A stretch of DNA of 64,000 nt from positions 1 to 64,000 of the forward strand of contig NZ_AZDJ01000001.1 of assembly GCF_001434705.1 (NCBI RefSeq), in the 5' to 3' direction. The stretch is from Lacticaseibacillus nasuensis JCM 17158. GTDB lineage: Bacteria > Bacillota > Bacilli > Lactobacillales > Lactobacillaceae. Below are positions 8,193 through 17,074 of this stretch, in pieces. The translations under genes were made by a program, and so were the position numbers. The notes below the pieces were generated by a model that worked only from the letters and a program-made list of their open reading frames with translations, was not told where the DNA came from and ran no database searches. Each line of letters starts with the position of its first letter. The stretch's first letter is position 1.

Positions 8193-8852
8193 GTGAGCAA
8201 GGACCCAGAATATGACCGGATGCTCGCCGGCGAGTTGTACATTACCGACCGCATTCAACAGGCCAACCGCGAGTGGCCGGGCAAGCGCCTGGTGCAGCGC
8301 ATCAACCAACTGCCGGCAGACGATTTGGCCGGCATCATCGCCTTGGAGCAGAAGCTGTTCGCCGGCACCCACCCGGATTTATACGTGCAGCCGCCGTTTG
8401 AGGTGGATTACGGCAAGCACATCAAGATTGGCAACCATTTTTACTGCAACGCCAACGCCATGTTTCTCGACACGAATTGGATCACCATCGGCGACAATGT
8501 GAAAATCGGGCCGCGCGTCAATCTCCTAACGGCGGGGCACCCAATCGACGCGGCAACGCGGGTGAGCCTGCTGGAATTCGCCAAGCCCATCGTCATCGGC
8601 AACAACACCTGGCTCGGCGGCAACGTCACCGTGCTGCCCGGCGTGACTATCGGCAACAACGTCGTCATCGGCGCCGGCGCGGTGGTCACCCACGACATTC
8701 CCGATAACGTCGTGGCGGTGGGCAATCCCGCCCGCGTGCTGCGCGAAATCGGCGAAGCGGACCGGGCGCGCTGGCAACAGGAAGCTGAGGAGTATTGGGC
8801 GTGGCGGGAAGACTCGGCAACCCCCGCTACCACTGACAATCCGCACCAGTAA
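8193..8852 (+). CDS. Sugar O-acetyltransferase, maltose/galactoside acetyltransferase family
   Basis: 219 residues. An N-terminal Mac-type segment (DPEYDRMLAGELYI) precedes a left-handed beta-helix of hexapeptide repeats (about 75-185) ending in the family signature GAGAVVTHDIPDNVVAVGNPARV. It transfers acetyl from acetyl-CoA to a sugar hydroxyl in the cytoplasm. The start is a GTG at 8193, 7 bp after GGAGG. It is a paralogue of the enzyme at 38211-38828. The natural substrate is unknown; detoxification of non-metabolised sugars is the usual proposal. Confidence 0.85.
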   Translation: MSKDPEYDRMLAGELYITDRIQQANREWPGKRLVQRINQLPADDLAGIIALEQKLFAGTHPDLYVQPPFEVDYGKHIKIGNHFYCNANAMFLDTNWITIGDNVKIGPRVNLLTAGHPIDAATRVSLLEFAKPIVIGNNTWLGGNVTVLPGVTIGNNVVIGAGAVVTHDIPDNVVAVGNPARVLREIGEADRARWQQEAEEYWAWREDSATPATTDNPHQ

Positions 8853-8856
8853 CCAG

Positions 8857-8891
8857 GGTGACTTGACAATTCATTGTTGAGTCACCTTTTT
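8857..8891 (+). terminator. Terminator after the acetyltransferase
   Basis: GGTGACTTGAC and GTTGAGTCACC form a stem with an 8-nt loop, followed by TTTTT. Confidence 0.8.
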
Positions 8892-8893
8892 GC

Positions 8894-8950
8894 TTGCAAT
8901 TTTCTAATCACCCGTTATAATTGGCGAGGATACTAAACTTAATGTTTAGT
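8894..8950 (+). promoter_or_regulatory. Promoter and palindromic operator of the pot operon
   Basis: -35 TTGCAA (8894-8899), 16-bp spacer, -10 TATAAT (8916-8921). Just downstream lies a perfect 7-bp dyad ACTAAAC-5-GTTTAGT (8932-8950), placed where a bound repressor would block initiation. The first gene encodes an XRE-cupin regulator, so autorepression is the simplest reading. Confidence 0.7.
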
Positions 8951-8981
8951 TTAACGTAACCGACTAAAGGGGGGTGGCGCC

Positions 8982-9521
8982 GTGGATATTGGCAGTAAGC
9001 TACGCGACTTACGCATTCGCAAGAACTTGACGCAAGAGGAGCTCGGGGAGCGCGTCGACTTGACCAAGGGCTACATTTCGCAGCTCGAGCACAACCAAAG
9101 TTCGCCGTCGATGGAGACGTTTTTCGACTTGTTGAACGTGTTGGGTCAAAGCCCGGCGGAGTTCTTCACCGAAGAGCGCAGGCCGCAGCTAGTGTATCCG
9201 GTGGCGGATCAAACCGAGTTCACCGACGCCGAGCGCGGCTACACCCTGCGCTGGCTGGTGCCGGAAAGCAACGAGAACGAAATGGAGCCGGTGTGTATCG
9301 ACTTCGCGCCAGGCGGCAGCTTCAAGACTTTTGAGCCCAGTCCCGCCGAGACCTTCATCTTCGTGGTGAAAGGGGCGGTGGCGCTGGTGCTCGGCACCAC
9401 GCGCCACGAGGCCAAGGCCGGGGAAACGATTTATTTTCACGCCAATCAACAACACCAGATCGTCAACGCGGCCAAGGGCGCCAGTCGGGTCATTCTGGTG
9501 GCGACGGCATCATACTTATAA
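8982..9521 (+). CDS. XRE-family regulator with C-terminal cupin domain (pot operon)
   Basis: 179 residues. A Cro/CI-type helix-turn-helix spans about 5-60 (LRDLRIRKNLTQEELGERVD, then GYISQLEHNQSSPSMET). A cupin barrel spans about 110-178 (ETFIFVVKGAVALVLG, AGETIYFHANQQHQI). This architecture is that of PuuR/polyamine-type regulators. The start is a GTG at 8982 after AAAGGGGGG. It is the first gene of the potABCD operon, 18 bp before potA, and the dyad in its promoter suggests it represses the operon and responds to a small ligand, perhaps a polyamine. Confidence 0.85.
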   Translation: MDIGSKLRDLRIRKNLTQEELGERVDLTKGYISQLEHNQSSPSMETFFDLLNVLGQSPAEFFTEERRPQLVYPVADQTEFTDAERGYTLRWLVPESNENEMEPVCIDFAPGGSFKTFEPSPAETFIFVVKGAVALVLGTTRHEAKAGETIYFHANQQHQIVNAAKGASRVILVATASYL

Positions 9522-9539
9522 TCGGGGGAAAATGGACAC

Positions 9540-10628
9540 ATGACTGAACCGATCATTGAATTGCAACACGTCAGCAAGCGCTACGGCGACACCGTGGTGC
9601 TCAAGGATATTAATATCGAGCTGGAGCGCGGCAAGTTTTACACGCTGCTCGGGCCGTCGGGGAGCGGCAAAACCACCATCTTGCGCGCCATCGCCGGTTT
9701 TTTAGACGTCTCCGAAGGCACCATCATGTTCGACGGCAAGAAAATCAACGACGTGCCGGCCAACATGCGCAAGGTCAACACGGTATTCCAAGACTACGCG
9801 CTGTTTCCGCACATGAATGTCTTCGACAACGTGGCGTATGGCCTGCAGATTCAAAAGCTCAAGAAGGCCGAAGTGCAAACTCGCGTCGAAGCGGCGCTGA
9901 AAATGGTGCGGCTGGCGGGCTACGCGGACCGCGAAATCTCCGAGTTGTCCGGCGGCCAGCAGCAGCGCGTCGCCATCGCCCGGGCCATCGTGCTCGAGCC
10001 GGCGGTGTTGCTGCTAGACGAGCCGCTGTCTGCGCTAGACGCCAAGCTGCGCAAGGACATGCAATACGAACTGCGCGAATTGCAGGAGCGGCTGGGCATC
10101 ACCTTTTTATTCGTGACCCACGACCAGGAGGAAGCCTTGGCCTTGTCCGACGAAATCTTCGTCATGAACGACGGCGAGGTTCAGCAATCCGGCACGCCGG
10201 TGGATATTTATGATGAGCCGATCAACCATTTTGTGGCCGACTTCATCGGGGAAAGCAACATCGTGGCCGGCCACATGCTCAAGGACTTCTTAGTGGAATT
10301 CAACGGCCAGGCCTTCGAGTGTGCCGACGCGGGGATGCGGCCCAACGAACCAGTCGAAGTCGTGCTGCGGCCGGAGGATCTGGACATCACCACCATCGGC
10401 AATGGCAAGGTCAGCGTCAAGGTGGACACCCAGCTGTTCCGCGGGGATTATTACGAAATCGTCGCCTATGATTCGGCGCAAAACGAGTGGCTGATTCACT
10501 CGACGAACCCGGCCAAGGACGGCGACACGGTGGGCCTGACCTTTGACGCCGAGGATATTCACGTCATGCGGCTGAACGAATCCGAGGAGGACTTCGACGC
10601 GCGGTTGGAAAGCTACGAGGACGACTAA
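9540..10628 (+). CDS. potA: Spermidine/putrescine ABC transporter ATP-binding protein
   Basis: 362 residues. Walker A GPSGSGKT at 38-45, Q-loop VFQDYALFP, signature LSGGQQQRV from 136, Walker B LLLDEP at 157-162, and H-loop VTHDQEEA. The C-terminal part (about 235-360) is a TOBE-type regulatory domain. It powers polyamine uptake together with PotB and PotC at the inner face of the membrane. Its stop overlaps the potB start by one base (TAATG), so the two are translationally coupled. Operon order and family are clear; whether it prefers spermidine or putrescine is not. Confidence 0.95.
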   Translation: MTEPIIELQHVSKRYGDTVVLKDINIELERGKFYTLLGPSGSGKTTILRAIAGFLDVSEGTIMFDGKKINDVPANMRKVNTVFQDYALFPHMNVFDNVAYGLQIQKLKKAEVQTRVEAALKMVRLAGYADREISELSGGQQQRVAIARAIVLEPAVLLLDEPLSALDAKLRKDMQYELRELQERLGITFLFVTHDQEEALALSDEIFVMNDGEVQQSGTPVDIYDEPINHFVADFIGESNIVAGHMLKDFLVEFNGQAFECADAGMRPNEPVEVVLRPEDLDITTIGNGKVSVKVDTQLFRGDYYEIVAYDSAQNEWLIHSTNPAKDGDTVGLTFDAEDIHVMRLNESEEDFDARLESYEDD

Positions 10629-11449
10629 TGGCGAAGAAATCATCTGGGACCAACGCGCTGTTTTACACCCCGTATGTGTTGTGGCTGGGGTTGTTTGTCA
10701 TTGCGCCGCTGGCATTAATTGTTTACCAATCGTTTTTTGACATCAGCGGGCACCTGACGCTGGCCAATTATCAAACGTATTTTAGCTCCGGGACCTACAT
10801 CCTGATGACGGTGAATTCCGTGTGGTATGCCTTCATTATCACCGTCGTCACGTTGTTGATTTCCTATCCCGCCGCGTATGTGCTGCACTACGCCAAGCAC
10901 AAGCAGCTGTGGCTATTGCTGATTATTCTGCCGACCTGGATCAACCTGCTGCTGAAGGCCTACGCCTTCATCGGCATCTTCAGCCAAGACGGCGGGGTGA
11001 ACACCTTCTTGGGGTTCTTTGGCATCGCGCCACAACAATTCCTGTTCACCGATTTTAGTTTTATCTTTGTGGCGGCGTATATCGAAATTCCGTTCATGAT
11101 CCTGCCGATTTTTAATGGCATCGAGGAGCTGGACGAAAGCTTCGTCAACGCGTCGCGTGACCTCGGCGCCACGGGCTGGCAAACCTTCACGAAAGTCATC
11201 CTGCCGCTGACCATGAGCGGCGTGAAGGCCGGGGTGCAGGCGGTGTTCATTCCTAGCCTGAGCCTCTTCATGCTGACCCGCCTGATCGGAGGCAATCGCG
11301 TTATCACGCTGGGCACGGCCATCGAGGAACACTTCCTGGTGACGATGAACTGGGGGATGGGGTCGACCATCGGCGTCGTGTTGATCGTCGCGATGGTGAT
11401 CATCATGTTCCTCACGGGTGAACGGAAGAAACGGGGGAGCTTACGATGA
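10628..11449 (+). CDS. potB: Spermidine/putrescine ABC transporter permease PotB
   Basis: 273 residues, about six membrane helices. The cytoplasmic EAA-like loop that contacts PotA is seen as ASRDLGATGWQTFTKVILP (residues about 177-195). It pairs with PotC to form the membrane channel for polyamines. It overlaps potA by 1 base and potC by 4 bases (ATGA). Confidence 0.95.
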   Translation: MAKKSSGTNALFYTPYVLWLGLFVIAPLALIVYQSFFDISGHLTLANYQTYFSSGTYILMTVNSVWYAFIITVVTLLISYPAAYVLHYAKHKQLWLLLIILPTWINLLLKAYAFIGIFSQDGGVNTFLGFFGIAPQQFLFTDFSFIFVAAYIEIPFMILPIFNGIEELDESFVNASRDLGATGWQTFTKVILPLTMSGVKAGVQAVFIPSLSLFMLTRLIGGNRVITLGTAIEEHFLVTMNWGMGSTIGVVLIVAMVIIMFLTGERKKRGSLR

Positions 11450-12276
11450 AAACGCGCAAATGGGGCAGCCTGTACCTGGTCCTGGTCTTCATTATCTTGT
11501 ACGTGCCCATCATTTATTTAATTGCCTATTCCTTCTCGGCCGGTGACACCATGGCCAACTTCCACGGCTTCACCTGGCGGCATTACGCCGACTTATTCGC
11601 CGACACGCGGATGATTCAAATCGTCATCGATACGCTGTTATTGGCGCTGTTATCGAGCCTCATCGCCACGATGATCGGCACGCTTGGCGCCTTGGGCATC
11701 CACCGCACCAGCCGGCCGGTGGTGAAAAACACGATTCTCAGCCTGAACAACATCTTAATGGTCAGCCCCGACGTCATCATCGGCGCCAGCTTCCTGATTT
11801 TCTACACGGCGCTGAAGATTCCCCTCGGGTTCGGCTCCGTGTTGCTCAGCCACATCGCGTTTTCCATTCCGATTGTCGTGTTGATGGTGTTGCCCAAGCT
11901 GCAGGAAATGCGGCAGACGATGCTCGACGCGGCGCGCGACCTCGGCAGCAGCAACGCCCAGGTGCTCAGCCGGGTGATCATGCCCTTCATCGCGCCGGGG
12001 ATTCTCAGCGGCTTCTTCATGGCCTTCACCTATTCGCTGGACGATTTTGCCGTGACCTTTTTCGTCACTGGCAATGGCTTCCAGACGCTGGCCGTGGAAA
12101 TCTACGCCCGCGCCCGGCAAGGGATTAATCTGGAAATCAACGCGTTGTCTGGCGTGATGTTTGTCTTCGCGCTGCTGCTGGTGGTGGGGTATTATTTCAT
12201 CCAGCAAGGCAGCGCGCGGCGCAAGGCCAGTCACAAGGCGGAAAGCGAGGCGAAGTTGAATGAAGCGGCTCATTAG
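11446..12276 (+). CDS. potC: Spermidine/putrescine ABC transporter permease PotC
   Basis: 276 residues with about six membrane helices and the EAA-type loop AARDLGSSNAQVLSRVIMP. It is the second permease of the polyamine transporter. It overlaps potB by 4 bases and potD by 17 bases, a tight arrangement that implies coupled translation of all four components. Confidence 0.95.
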   Translation: MKTRKWGSLYLVLVFIILYVPIIYLIAYSFSAGDTMANFHGFTWRHYADLFADTRMIQIVIDTLLLALLSSLIATMIGTLGALGIHRTSRPVVKNTILSLNNILMVSPDVIIGASFLIFYTALKIPLGFGSVLLSHIAFSIPIVVLMVLPKLQEMRQTMLDAARDLGSSNAQVLSRVIMPFIAPGILSGFFMAFTYSLDDFAVTFFVTGNGFQTLAVEIYARARQGINLEINALSGVMFVFALLLVVGYYFIQQGSARRKASHKAESEAKLNEAAH

Positions 12277-13333
12277 CATGGCCATCGCAATTCTCGCCGT
12301 GGTGTTGGGGCTAGCGGCATGGTCCAACCACCTGCAGCAAACCCAAGGCGCCACCGGCGATAACACGCTAAACCTGTACAACTGGGGCGACTACATCGAC
12401 CCGGCCTTAATCACTAAGTTTGAAAAGCAAACCGGCTATCACGTCAACGTCGAGACCTTCGATTCCAACGAAGCCATGTACACCAAGATTCAGCAAGGCG
12501 GCACCAGCTACGACCTGGCCGTGCCCAGCGAGTACATGATCGAGAAGATGAAAAAGGCCAACATGCTGATTCCGCTGGACAAGTCTAAGCTCACCGGGAT
12601 GAACAACTTCGGTAAGAGCTTCTTGAACCAGCCCTTTGATCCCGGCAACAAGTACAGCATCCCGTATTTCTGGGGGACGCTGGGGATCATTTATAACGAC
12701 AAGTTCGTCAAGCCCGGCGCCATTCAGCACTGGGACGACTTGTGGTCGCCGAAGTACCGCAACGACATCATGCTGGTAGATTCCGCCCGCGACATCCTCG
12801 GGTTTTCCCTGGTCAGCCTCGGCAAGTCGATGAACACCACTGACGCGCCGACGCTGCAGGCGGCCAAGGCCAAGCTCGATCAGCTGTCGCCGAATGTCAA
12901 AGCCGTCGTCGCCGATGAAATCAAGATGTACATGGCCGACAACGAAGCCGCCATCGCCGTCGATTGGTCCGGCGAAGCCAGCGAAATGATGAGCAACAAC
13001 TCGCACTTGCATTATGTCGTGCCGAGCGAAGGCAGTAACTTGTGGTTCGATAACCTCGTCATTCCCAAGACCGCCAAGCACTTCAAGGCCATCTACGCCT
13101 TTTTGAACTTCATGAATAATCCGAAAAACGCGGCGCAAAACACCGATTACGTCGGCTACGCCACGCCAAACGACAAGGCCAAGGCCTTGTTGCCAAAGTC
13201 CGTGCGCAACGACAAGCAGTTCTACCCGCTGCAAAGCGTCGTCGACAAGTCCGAAGTCTATAAGGACCTCGCGCCGAAAACGGTTGGGCTCTACAATGAT
13301 TTGTTTTTGGAATTTAAGATGTTTAGAAACTGA
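12260..13333 (+). CDS. potD: Spermidine/putrescine-binding protein PotD
   Basis: 357 residues. It is a periplasmic-binding-protein-like polyamine receptor with the family core LYNWGDYIDPALITKFE and later WSGEASEMM and YVGYATPN. The N-terminus (KRLISMAIAILAVVLGLAAW) is hydrophobic but has no lipobox cysteine, so it is probably held by an uncleaved anchor or released by signal peptidase I rather than lipidated. It delivers polyamines to PotBC. It is the last gene of the operon and is followed by a terminator. Confidence 0.95.
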   Translation: MKRLISMAIAILAVVLGLAAWSNHLQQTQGATGDNTLNLYNWGDYIDPALITKFEKQTGYHVNVETFDSNEAMYTKIQQGGTSYDLAVPSEYMIEKMKKANMLIPLDKSKLTGMNNFGKSFLNQPFDPGNKYSIPYFWGTLGIIYNDKFVKPGAIQHWDDLWSPKYRNDIMLVDSARDILGFSLVSLGKSMNTTDAPTLQAAKAKLDQLSPNVKAVVADEIKMYMADNEAAIAVDWSGEASEMMSNNSHLHYVVPSEGSNLWFDNLVIPKTAKHFKAIYAFLNFMNNPKNAAQNTDYVGYATPNDKAKALLPKSVRNDKQFYPLQSVVDKSEVYKDLAPKTVGLYNDLFLEFKMFRN

Positions 13334-13352
13334 GCGTGTTGACGCGTGACCA

Positions 13353-13395
13353 GGAGCACCGAACTGCCGGAAATGGCGGGTTGGTGCTCTTTTTG
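13353..13395 (+). terminator. Terminator of the pot operon
   Basis: GAGCACC (13354-13360) pairs with GGTGCTC (13383-13389) around an inner stem AACTGCC/GGCGGGTT, then TTTTT. Confidence 0.8.
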
Positions 13396-13534
13396 TGACC
13401 AAAGATTTCGCCAAATATTCCCCACATTCCCTCGCTTTGCGCTCTCACCAGCCTAAAATTCTACTAAATATCACACTTTGATTGAAAAATGGGTGGAACT
13501 AGTCACTTCTGACAGCACGTTTTTCGCTAAGGCA

Positions 13535-13543
13535 TGCTACAAT
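13535..13543 (+). promoter_or_regulatory. Extended -10 promoter of the Mga-like gene, with long leader
   Basis: TGCTACAAT is an extended -10 without a good -35. The leader of about 130 nt up to the start codon contains TCAATC/GATTGA (about 13591-13606) and an imperfect hairpin TGGCACGGC/GCCGCGCCA (13618-13645). No gene is seen in 13396-13675. Confidence 0.55.
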
Positions 13544-13675
13544 GTTTGAGTACCGGTTGGTTGGGTGGAGTGGCCCGGCTGCCGGCAAATTCAATCATGC
13601 GATTGATCCGTGGCAGCTGGCACGGCGTTGGGGGATGCCGCGCCAGCAGGTGGCCGTGGTGCAAAAGGAGTAGAC

Positions 13676-15244
13676 ATGAGCAACCGGGTTCGAGACGATA
13701 TTTTTCTTTCCGCATCTTCGTATGACCGCTATGATCTCTACCAGCGGATCCAAGCGGCCAGTACGGTGCAATTATCCACGGCGCAGTGGTTGGCGGGTTA
13801 CCGTAACCATAGCTTAGCCGTGTCCGAGATTAATCTGCGGCAACTGGCGGCCAACGCCGGGCGGAATTACGGCAGTATTTATAATATGTACAACGACCTT
13901 GTGGCGTTGTTGAAAACGCTGGTGCCAGACGAAGAGGGTCCGGCGGCGCAACTGTTTAACGTGCCGGCGGGGCGGGTGCGGTTTGCGCTGGTCGAGCAGG
14001 GGAATCCTTACGCGTTTTTGCAGGCCGTCTTGGCGCAAACCTACGATAGCTCGGATGATTTCTTGGCCGCGCAGGCGACGTCGAAGGTGACGATGCTGCG
14101 CCACCTCAAGCCGCTGCGCGCGCTGTCCAGCGCCGTGGGGGTGCGGCTACATTACGAGGGGATGAGCATCACCGGCGACGAGCGCCGCGTGCGGATTTTA
14201 TTGACGCTGGCGTTTTGGCTGGCGACGGATGGTGCGGTGTGGCCGTTCACGCTGGATCGCGACACGGTGGTGCGGGCAGCGGACATGATTTTTGATACGT
14301 TTGATGTCTCTGCCGTTAATCCGGTGAGCCGCGAAGTGGCCGCGTATTACTTGGCCGTGGCGGTGCAACGGATTCGCCAGGGGCATTGCGTCGATTACCA
14401 AGCCGAAGAGCAGGTGCTGAATTATCCGGTGCCGAATCTGTACGCGGAGTTATCGCGCCAGTTTGGCGGCGACTTGCCGCTGCCGAAGCTGACGGAGGAA
14501 ACCCAGCTGGGCGAATCGGCCTACGCGTATTTCCTGACCAACTTTGCGCCGATGTTTGTGACCCCGGAGTCGACGGCGGCCGCGGATGTCTTGGCCCGTT
14601 TTGGCCGCTACAACCCGGAGCTGTCGCAGCTGGTCACCGACTTTTTGGACAAGCTGCCATCGCCGATGTTTGACGCGCAACACCTGCCGGCCAGCGCCCG
14701 GGCGATTTTATTGGCCAACCTGTTGGCCATCACCGTGAGCACCTTGACCTTTGGTGTCGACCTAGGTGCCTTGTTGGCCGGGGCGTTTAGTCAAACCGTG
14801 GCGGCCGCACCGGAGGATCCGGACCTGCGGCGCAAGGTGCAACAGACGCTGGAAAACGTCGTCGCCACCAGCCCGCTGACCCACCAATTTGCCCCGCTGA
14901 TTCCGGTGCTGACGCAAAGCTTCTATGATAACTTGCGCCAGCTCACCTTGCGCTACCAGCCGAAGCAAACGGTTAAAGTCTTGCCGCTGATGGAGCAAAC
15001 GGCGCTGGGGTACGTCGACTTGTACACGTTTTTGCTGATGCAGCCGTTTGTCACGGTGTTGCCGCCGGATTCACCAATCGAATCCGCCGACGTCGTGATT
15101 CAAGCCGCGTCGGTGCCGGTGTCACCCGAGCAGCTTGGTAACGCGGTTTTCTTCCAGTGGCACCTGAACGCCAGCAGCGATTTGTTCGGCCGGCTGTTTG
15201 CCTTGTTGCGCCAGCTGTGGTTAGACCAAATCGAGGAGGCGTAA
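13676..15244 (+). CDS. Mga-like transcriptional regulator
   Basis: 522 residues. The layout resembles Mga/RofA-type regulators of Lactobacillales: an N-terminal winged-helix region, an HTH_Mga-like segment at about 120-180 (FLAAQATSKVTMLRHLKPL, then LHYEGMSITGDERRVRILL), and a long helical C-terminal half that in the family carries PTS-regulation-like and EIIB-like domains; I cannot see phosphorylatable histidines with confidence. The ATG at 13676 follows AAAGGAG. It ends 1 bp before the DUF1146 gene, implying translational coupling. It is a distant paralogue of the protein at 34696-36186. Its target genes are unknown. Confidence 0.65.
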   Translation: MSNRVRDDIFLSASSYDRYDLYQRIQAASTVQLSTAQWLAGYRNHSLAVSEINLRQLAANAGRNYGSIYNMYNDLVALLKTLVPDEEGPAAQLFNVPAGRVRFALVEQGNPYAFLQAVLAQTYDSSDDFLAAQATSKVTMLRHLKPLRALSSAVGVRLHYEGMSITGDERRVRILLTLAFWLATDGAVWPFTLDRDTVVRAADMIFDTFDVSAVNPVSREVAAYYLAVAVQRIRQGHCVDYQAEEQVLNYPVPNLYAELSRQFGGDLPLPKLTEETQLGESAYAYFLTNFAPMFVTPESTAAADVLARFGRYNPELSQLVTDFLDKLPSPMFDAQHLPASARAILLANLLAITVSTLTFGVDLGALLAGAFSQTVAAAPEDPDLRRKVQQTLENVVATSPLTHQFAPLIPVLTQSFYDNLRQLTLRYQPKQTVKVLPLMEQTALGYVDLYTFLLMQPFVTVLPPDSPIESADVVIQAASVPVSPEQLGNAVFFQWHLNASSDLFGRLFALLRQLWLDQIEEA

Positions 15245-15245
15245 G

Positions 15246-15482
15246 ATGACGCAAGGATTAGGCCTGTCCGGGGCGGTGACGTTGATTTCGCACTTTGTCT
15301 TCATCATGATCAGCTTCCGCCTGTTGACCGCGGTGCGGTTCGACAAGTTCCTGCGGCCGAATCACGTGCGGGAAAGTCAGTTGTTGATGGTGTTCATCGC
15401 CATCGCGCTGGGATATTTGGTCAGCGAGTTCTTCTTGTCGCTGATCAGCTCGGCGCGGGCCTTGCCGCTGTTGTTGCGCTAG
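15246..15482 (+). CDS. DUF1146 (YwzB-like) small membrane protein
   Basis: 78 residues with two hydrophobic helices (about 8-28 and 46-68) joined by RFDKFLRPNHVRESQL, matching the DUF1146/YwzB family, whose function is unknown. In many Bacillota this gene lies between the ATP synthase operon and murA/mbl. Here mbl is still downstream, but a regulator gene takes the upstream place, with only one base between its stop and this ATG. Confidence 0.8.
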   Translation: MTQGLGLSGAVTLISHFVFIMISFRLLTAVRFDKFLRPNHVRESQLLMVFIAIALGYLVSEFFLSLISSARALPLLLR

Positions 15483-15534
15483 TACCGCAAAGTTTGCGAT
15501 TGCGTTAAACTATTTTTCTGAAAATCATTTTGTT

Positions 15535-15561
15535 GGCCGAGCCGCGCGACTCGGCCTTTTT
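15535..15561 (+). terminator. Terminator before mbl
   Basis: GGCCGAG (15535-15541) and CTCGGCC (15550-15556), followed by TTTTT. Confidence 0.85.
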
Positions 15562-15597
15562 GCGGCCCCGGCGCGGTTCGCGAAGGCGTAGGCTCTA

Positions 15598-15606
15598 TGC
15601 TATAAT
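15598..15606 (+). promoter_or_regulatory. Extended -10 promoter of the mbl cluster
   Basis: TGCTATAAT, a perfect -10 with the TGn extension and a poor -35, 32 bp before the mbl start. Confidence 0.65.
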
Positions 15607-15637
15607 TCATTCTTGAGTACAAATAAGGGAGACTATC

Positions 15638-16627
15638 ATGGCGAAAGATATCGGAATCGACTTGGGCACGGCGAATGTCCTCATTAACGTCAAAGGCAAG
15701 GGCATCGTGCTCAACGAGCCATCCGTGGTGGCGGTGGACACGCATAGCGGCAAGGTGCTGGCGGTGGGCACGGAAGCTTACAAAATGGTCGGCCGCACGC
15801 CGGGTAACATCAAATCGATTCGGCCGCTGAAAGATGGCGTCATCGCCGATTTCGACATCACCGAGGCGATGCTGGAATACTTCATCAACAAGCTGAACGT
15901 GAAGGGTGCCTTTTCCAAGCCGAACATCTTGATCTGCGCGCCGACCAACGTCACCAGCATCGAGCAAAAGGCGATCATCCAAGCCGCGGAGAAATCCGGG
16001 GGCAAGCGCGTCTACCTCGAATTTGAGCCGAAGGTCGCCGCAGTTGGCGCCGGTCTGGATATTTTTCAACCGCAAGGCAACATGGTCATCGATATCGGCG
16101 GCGGCACGTCGGATGTTGCGGTGCTGTCGATGGGCGAAATCGTCACCAGCCGCTCGCTGCGCCTGGCCGGCGACAAGATGGACGCGGCGATTGCCAGCTA
16201 CGTCAAGAATAAGCACAAGTTGTTGATTGGTGAGCACACCGCCGAGCAGATCAAGATCCAAATCGGCGCGGTGTACGAAGCCGACCCGGAGAAAACCATC
16301 GAGGTCCGCGGCCGAGACATCGCCACCGGCTTGCCGCGCGAGGTCACCGTTAGCGCCAGCGAAGTCGCCGAGGCCTTGCACGACCCGATGATGCAAATCG
16401 TCGCCGCCGCCAAGGACGTCTTGGAACAAACGCCGCCGGAACTCTCCGCGGACATTATCGACCGCGGCATCATGCTGACCGGTGGCGGCGCGCTCTTGCG
16501 CGGCATCAGCAAGTTGTTTGCCCACGAGTTGAAGGTGCCGGTGCTGTTGGCCGACGATCCGCTGGACGCCGTGGCGCTGGGCACCGGCGTGTTGCTGGAT
16601 AATATCGCCCACCACAAGCAGTATTAA
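15638..16627 (+). CDS. mbl: MreB-family rod-shape determining protein Mbl
   Basis: 329 residues, the usual length of MreB/Mbl. Actin-fold phosphate loops are visible: phosphate-1 DIGIDLGTANVLI at 4-16, phosphate-2 VIDIGGGTSDVAVL, and adenosine motif MLTGGGALLRG. It polymerises under the membrane and guides lateral wall synthesis with RodA and class B penicillin-binding proteins. Position next to epuA, yidD and rodA, without mreCD, favours Mbl over MreB. RBS AGGGAG precedes the ATG. Confidence 0.93.
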   Translation: MAKDIGIDLGTANVLINVKGKGIVLNEPSVVAVDTHSGKVLAVGTEAYKMVGRTPGNIKSIRPLKDGVIADFDITEAMLEYFINKLNVKGAFSKPNILICAPTNVTSIEQKAIIQAAEKSGGKRVYLEFEPKVAAVGAGLDIFQPQGNMVIDIGGGTSDVAVLSMGEIVTSRSLRLAGDKMDAAIASYVKNKHKLLIGEHTAEQIKIQIGAVYEADPEKTIEVRGRDIATGLPREVTVSASEVAEALHDPMMQIVAAAKDVLEQTPPELSADIIDRGIMLTGGGALLRGISKLFAHELKVPVLLADDPLDAVALGTGVLLDNIAHHKQY

Positions 16628-16640
16628 TCGGAGGTGCGCC

Positions 16641-16811
16641 GTGAGTTCACAATATGCCTGGCGCGTGGTGCGCAAAGTCCTGCTGTGGCTGGTCATCGCC
16701 CTGATTGCCGTGATGATCGGCGCGATGATCGGCTACGGCATCGGCGGCGGCGACCCGCTGAAGGTGTTCCTGCCGAGCACCTGGGGTCACATCGCCGACT
16801 TTTTGAAATAG
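16641..16811 (+). CDS. epuA: EpuA-like small membrane protein
   Basis: 56 residues starting with GTG at 16641, 7 bp after GGAGGTG. One membrane helix (about residues 13-31) is followed by the family end [17 protein letters not shown]. This matches the EpuA family (often misannotated as RNA polymerase subunit beta). It begins 13 bp after mbl, so it belongs to the same operon. Its role is unknown; context suggests envelope biogenesis. Confidence 0.8.
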   Translation: MSSQYAWRVVRKVLLWLVIALIAVMIGAMIGYGIGGGDPLKVFLPSTWGHIADFLK

Positions 16812-16821
16812 AGGTTCGGTC

Positions 16822-17064
16822 ATGAAAACCGTATTGATTTGGCTCGTGCGCGGGTATCAGCGGTTTATTTCGCCGCTCTTGCCGCCGAGCTGTCGCTATT
16901 ACCCGACGTGTTCGAGTTACATGCTGACGGCGCTGCAGAAGTTTGGTTTTGTGCGCGGCTTCTTGATGGGGAGCGCGCGGATTTTGCGGTGCAACCCGTT
17001 TGTCCGCGGCGGCATCGACAAGGTGCCGGATCACTTCTCGCTGCGGCGCAATCCGGAATCATAA
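16822..17064 (+). CDS. yidD: YidD membrane protein insertion efficiency factor
   Basis: 80 residues with the diagnostic [12 protein letters not shown] (Cys24 and Cys30), a third cysteine at ILRCNPF, and the N-terminal amphipathic helix [13 protein letters not shown]. YidD assists YidC-dependent insertion of membrane proteins and sits at the inner membrane face. It lies 10 bp after epuA in the mbl cluster. Confidence 0.95.
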   Translation: MKTVLIWLVRGYQRFISPLLPPSCRYYPTCSSYMLTALQKFGFVRGFLMGSARILRCNPFVRGGIDKVPDHFSLRRNPES

Positions 17065-17074
17065 AGGAGTAACT

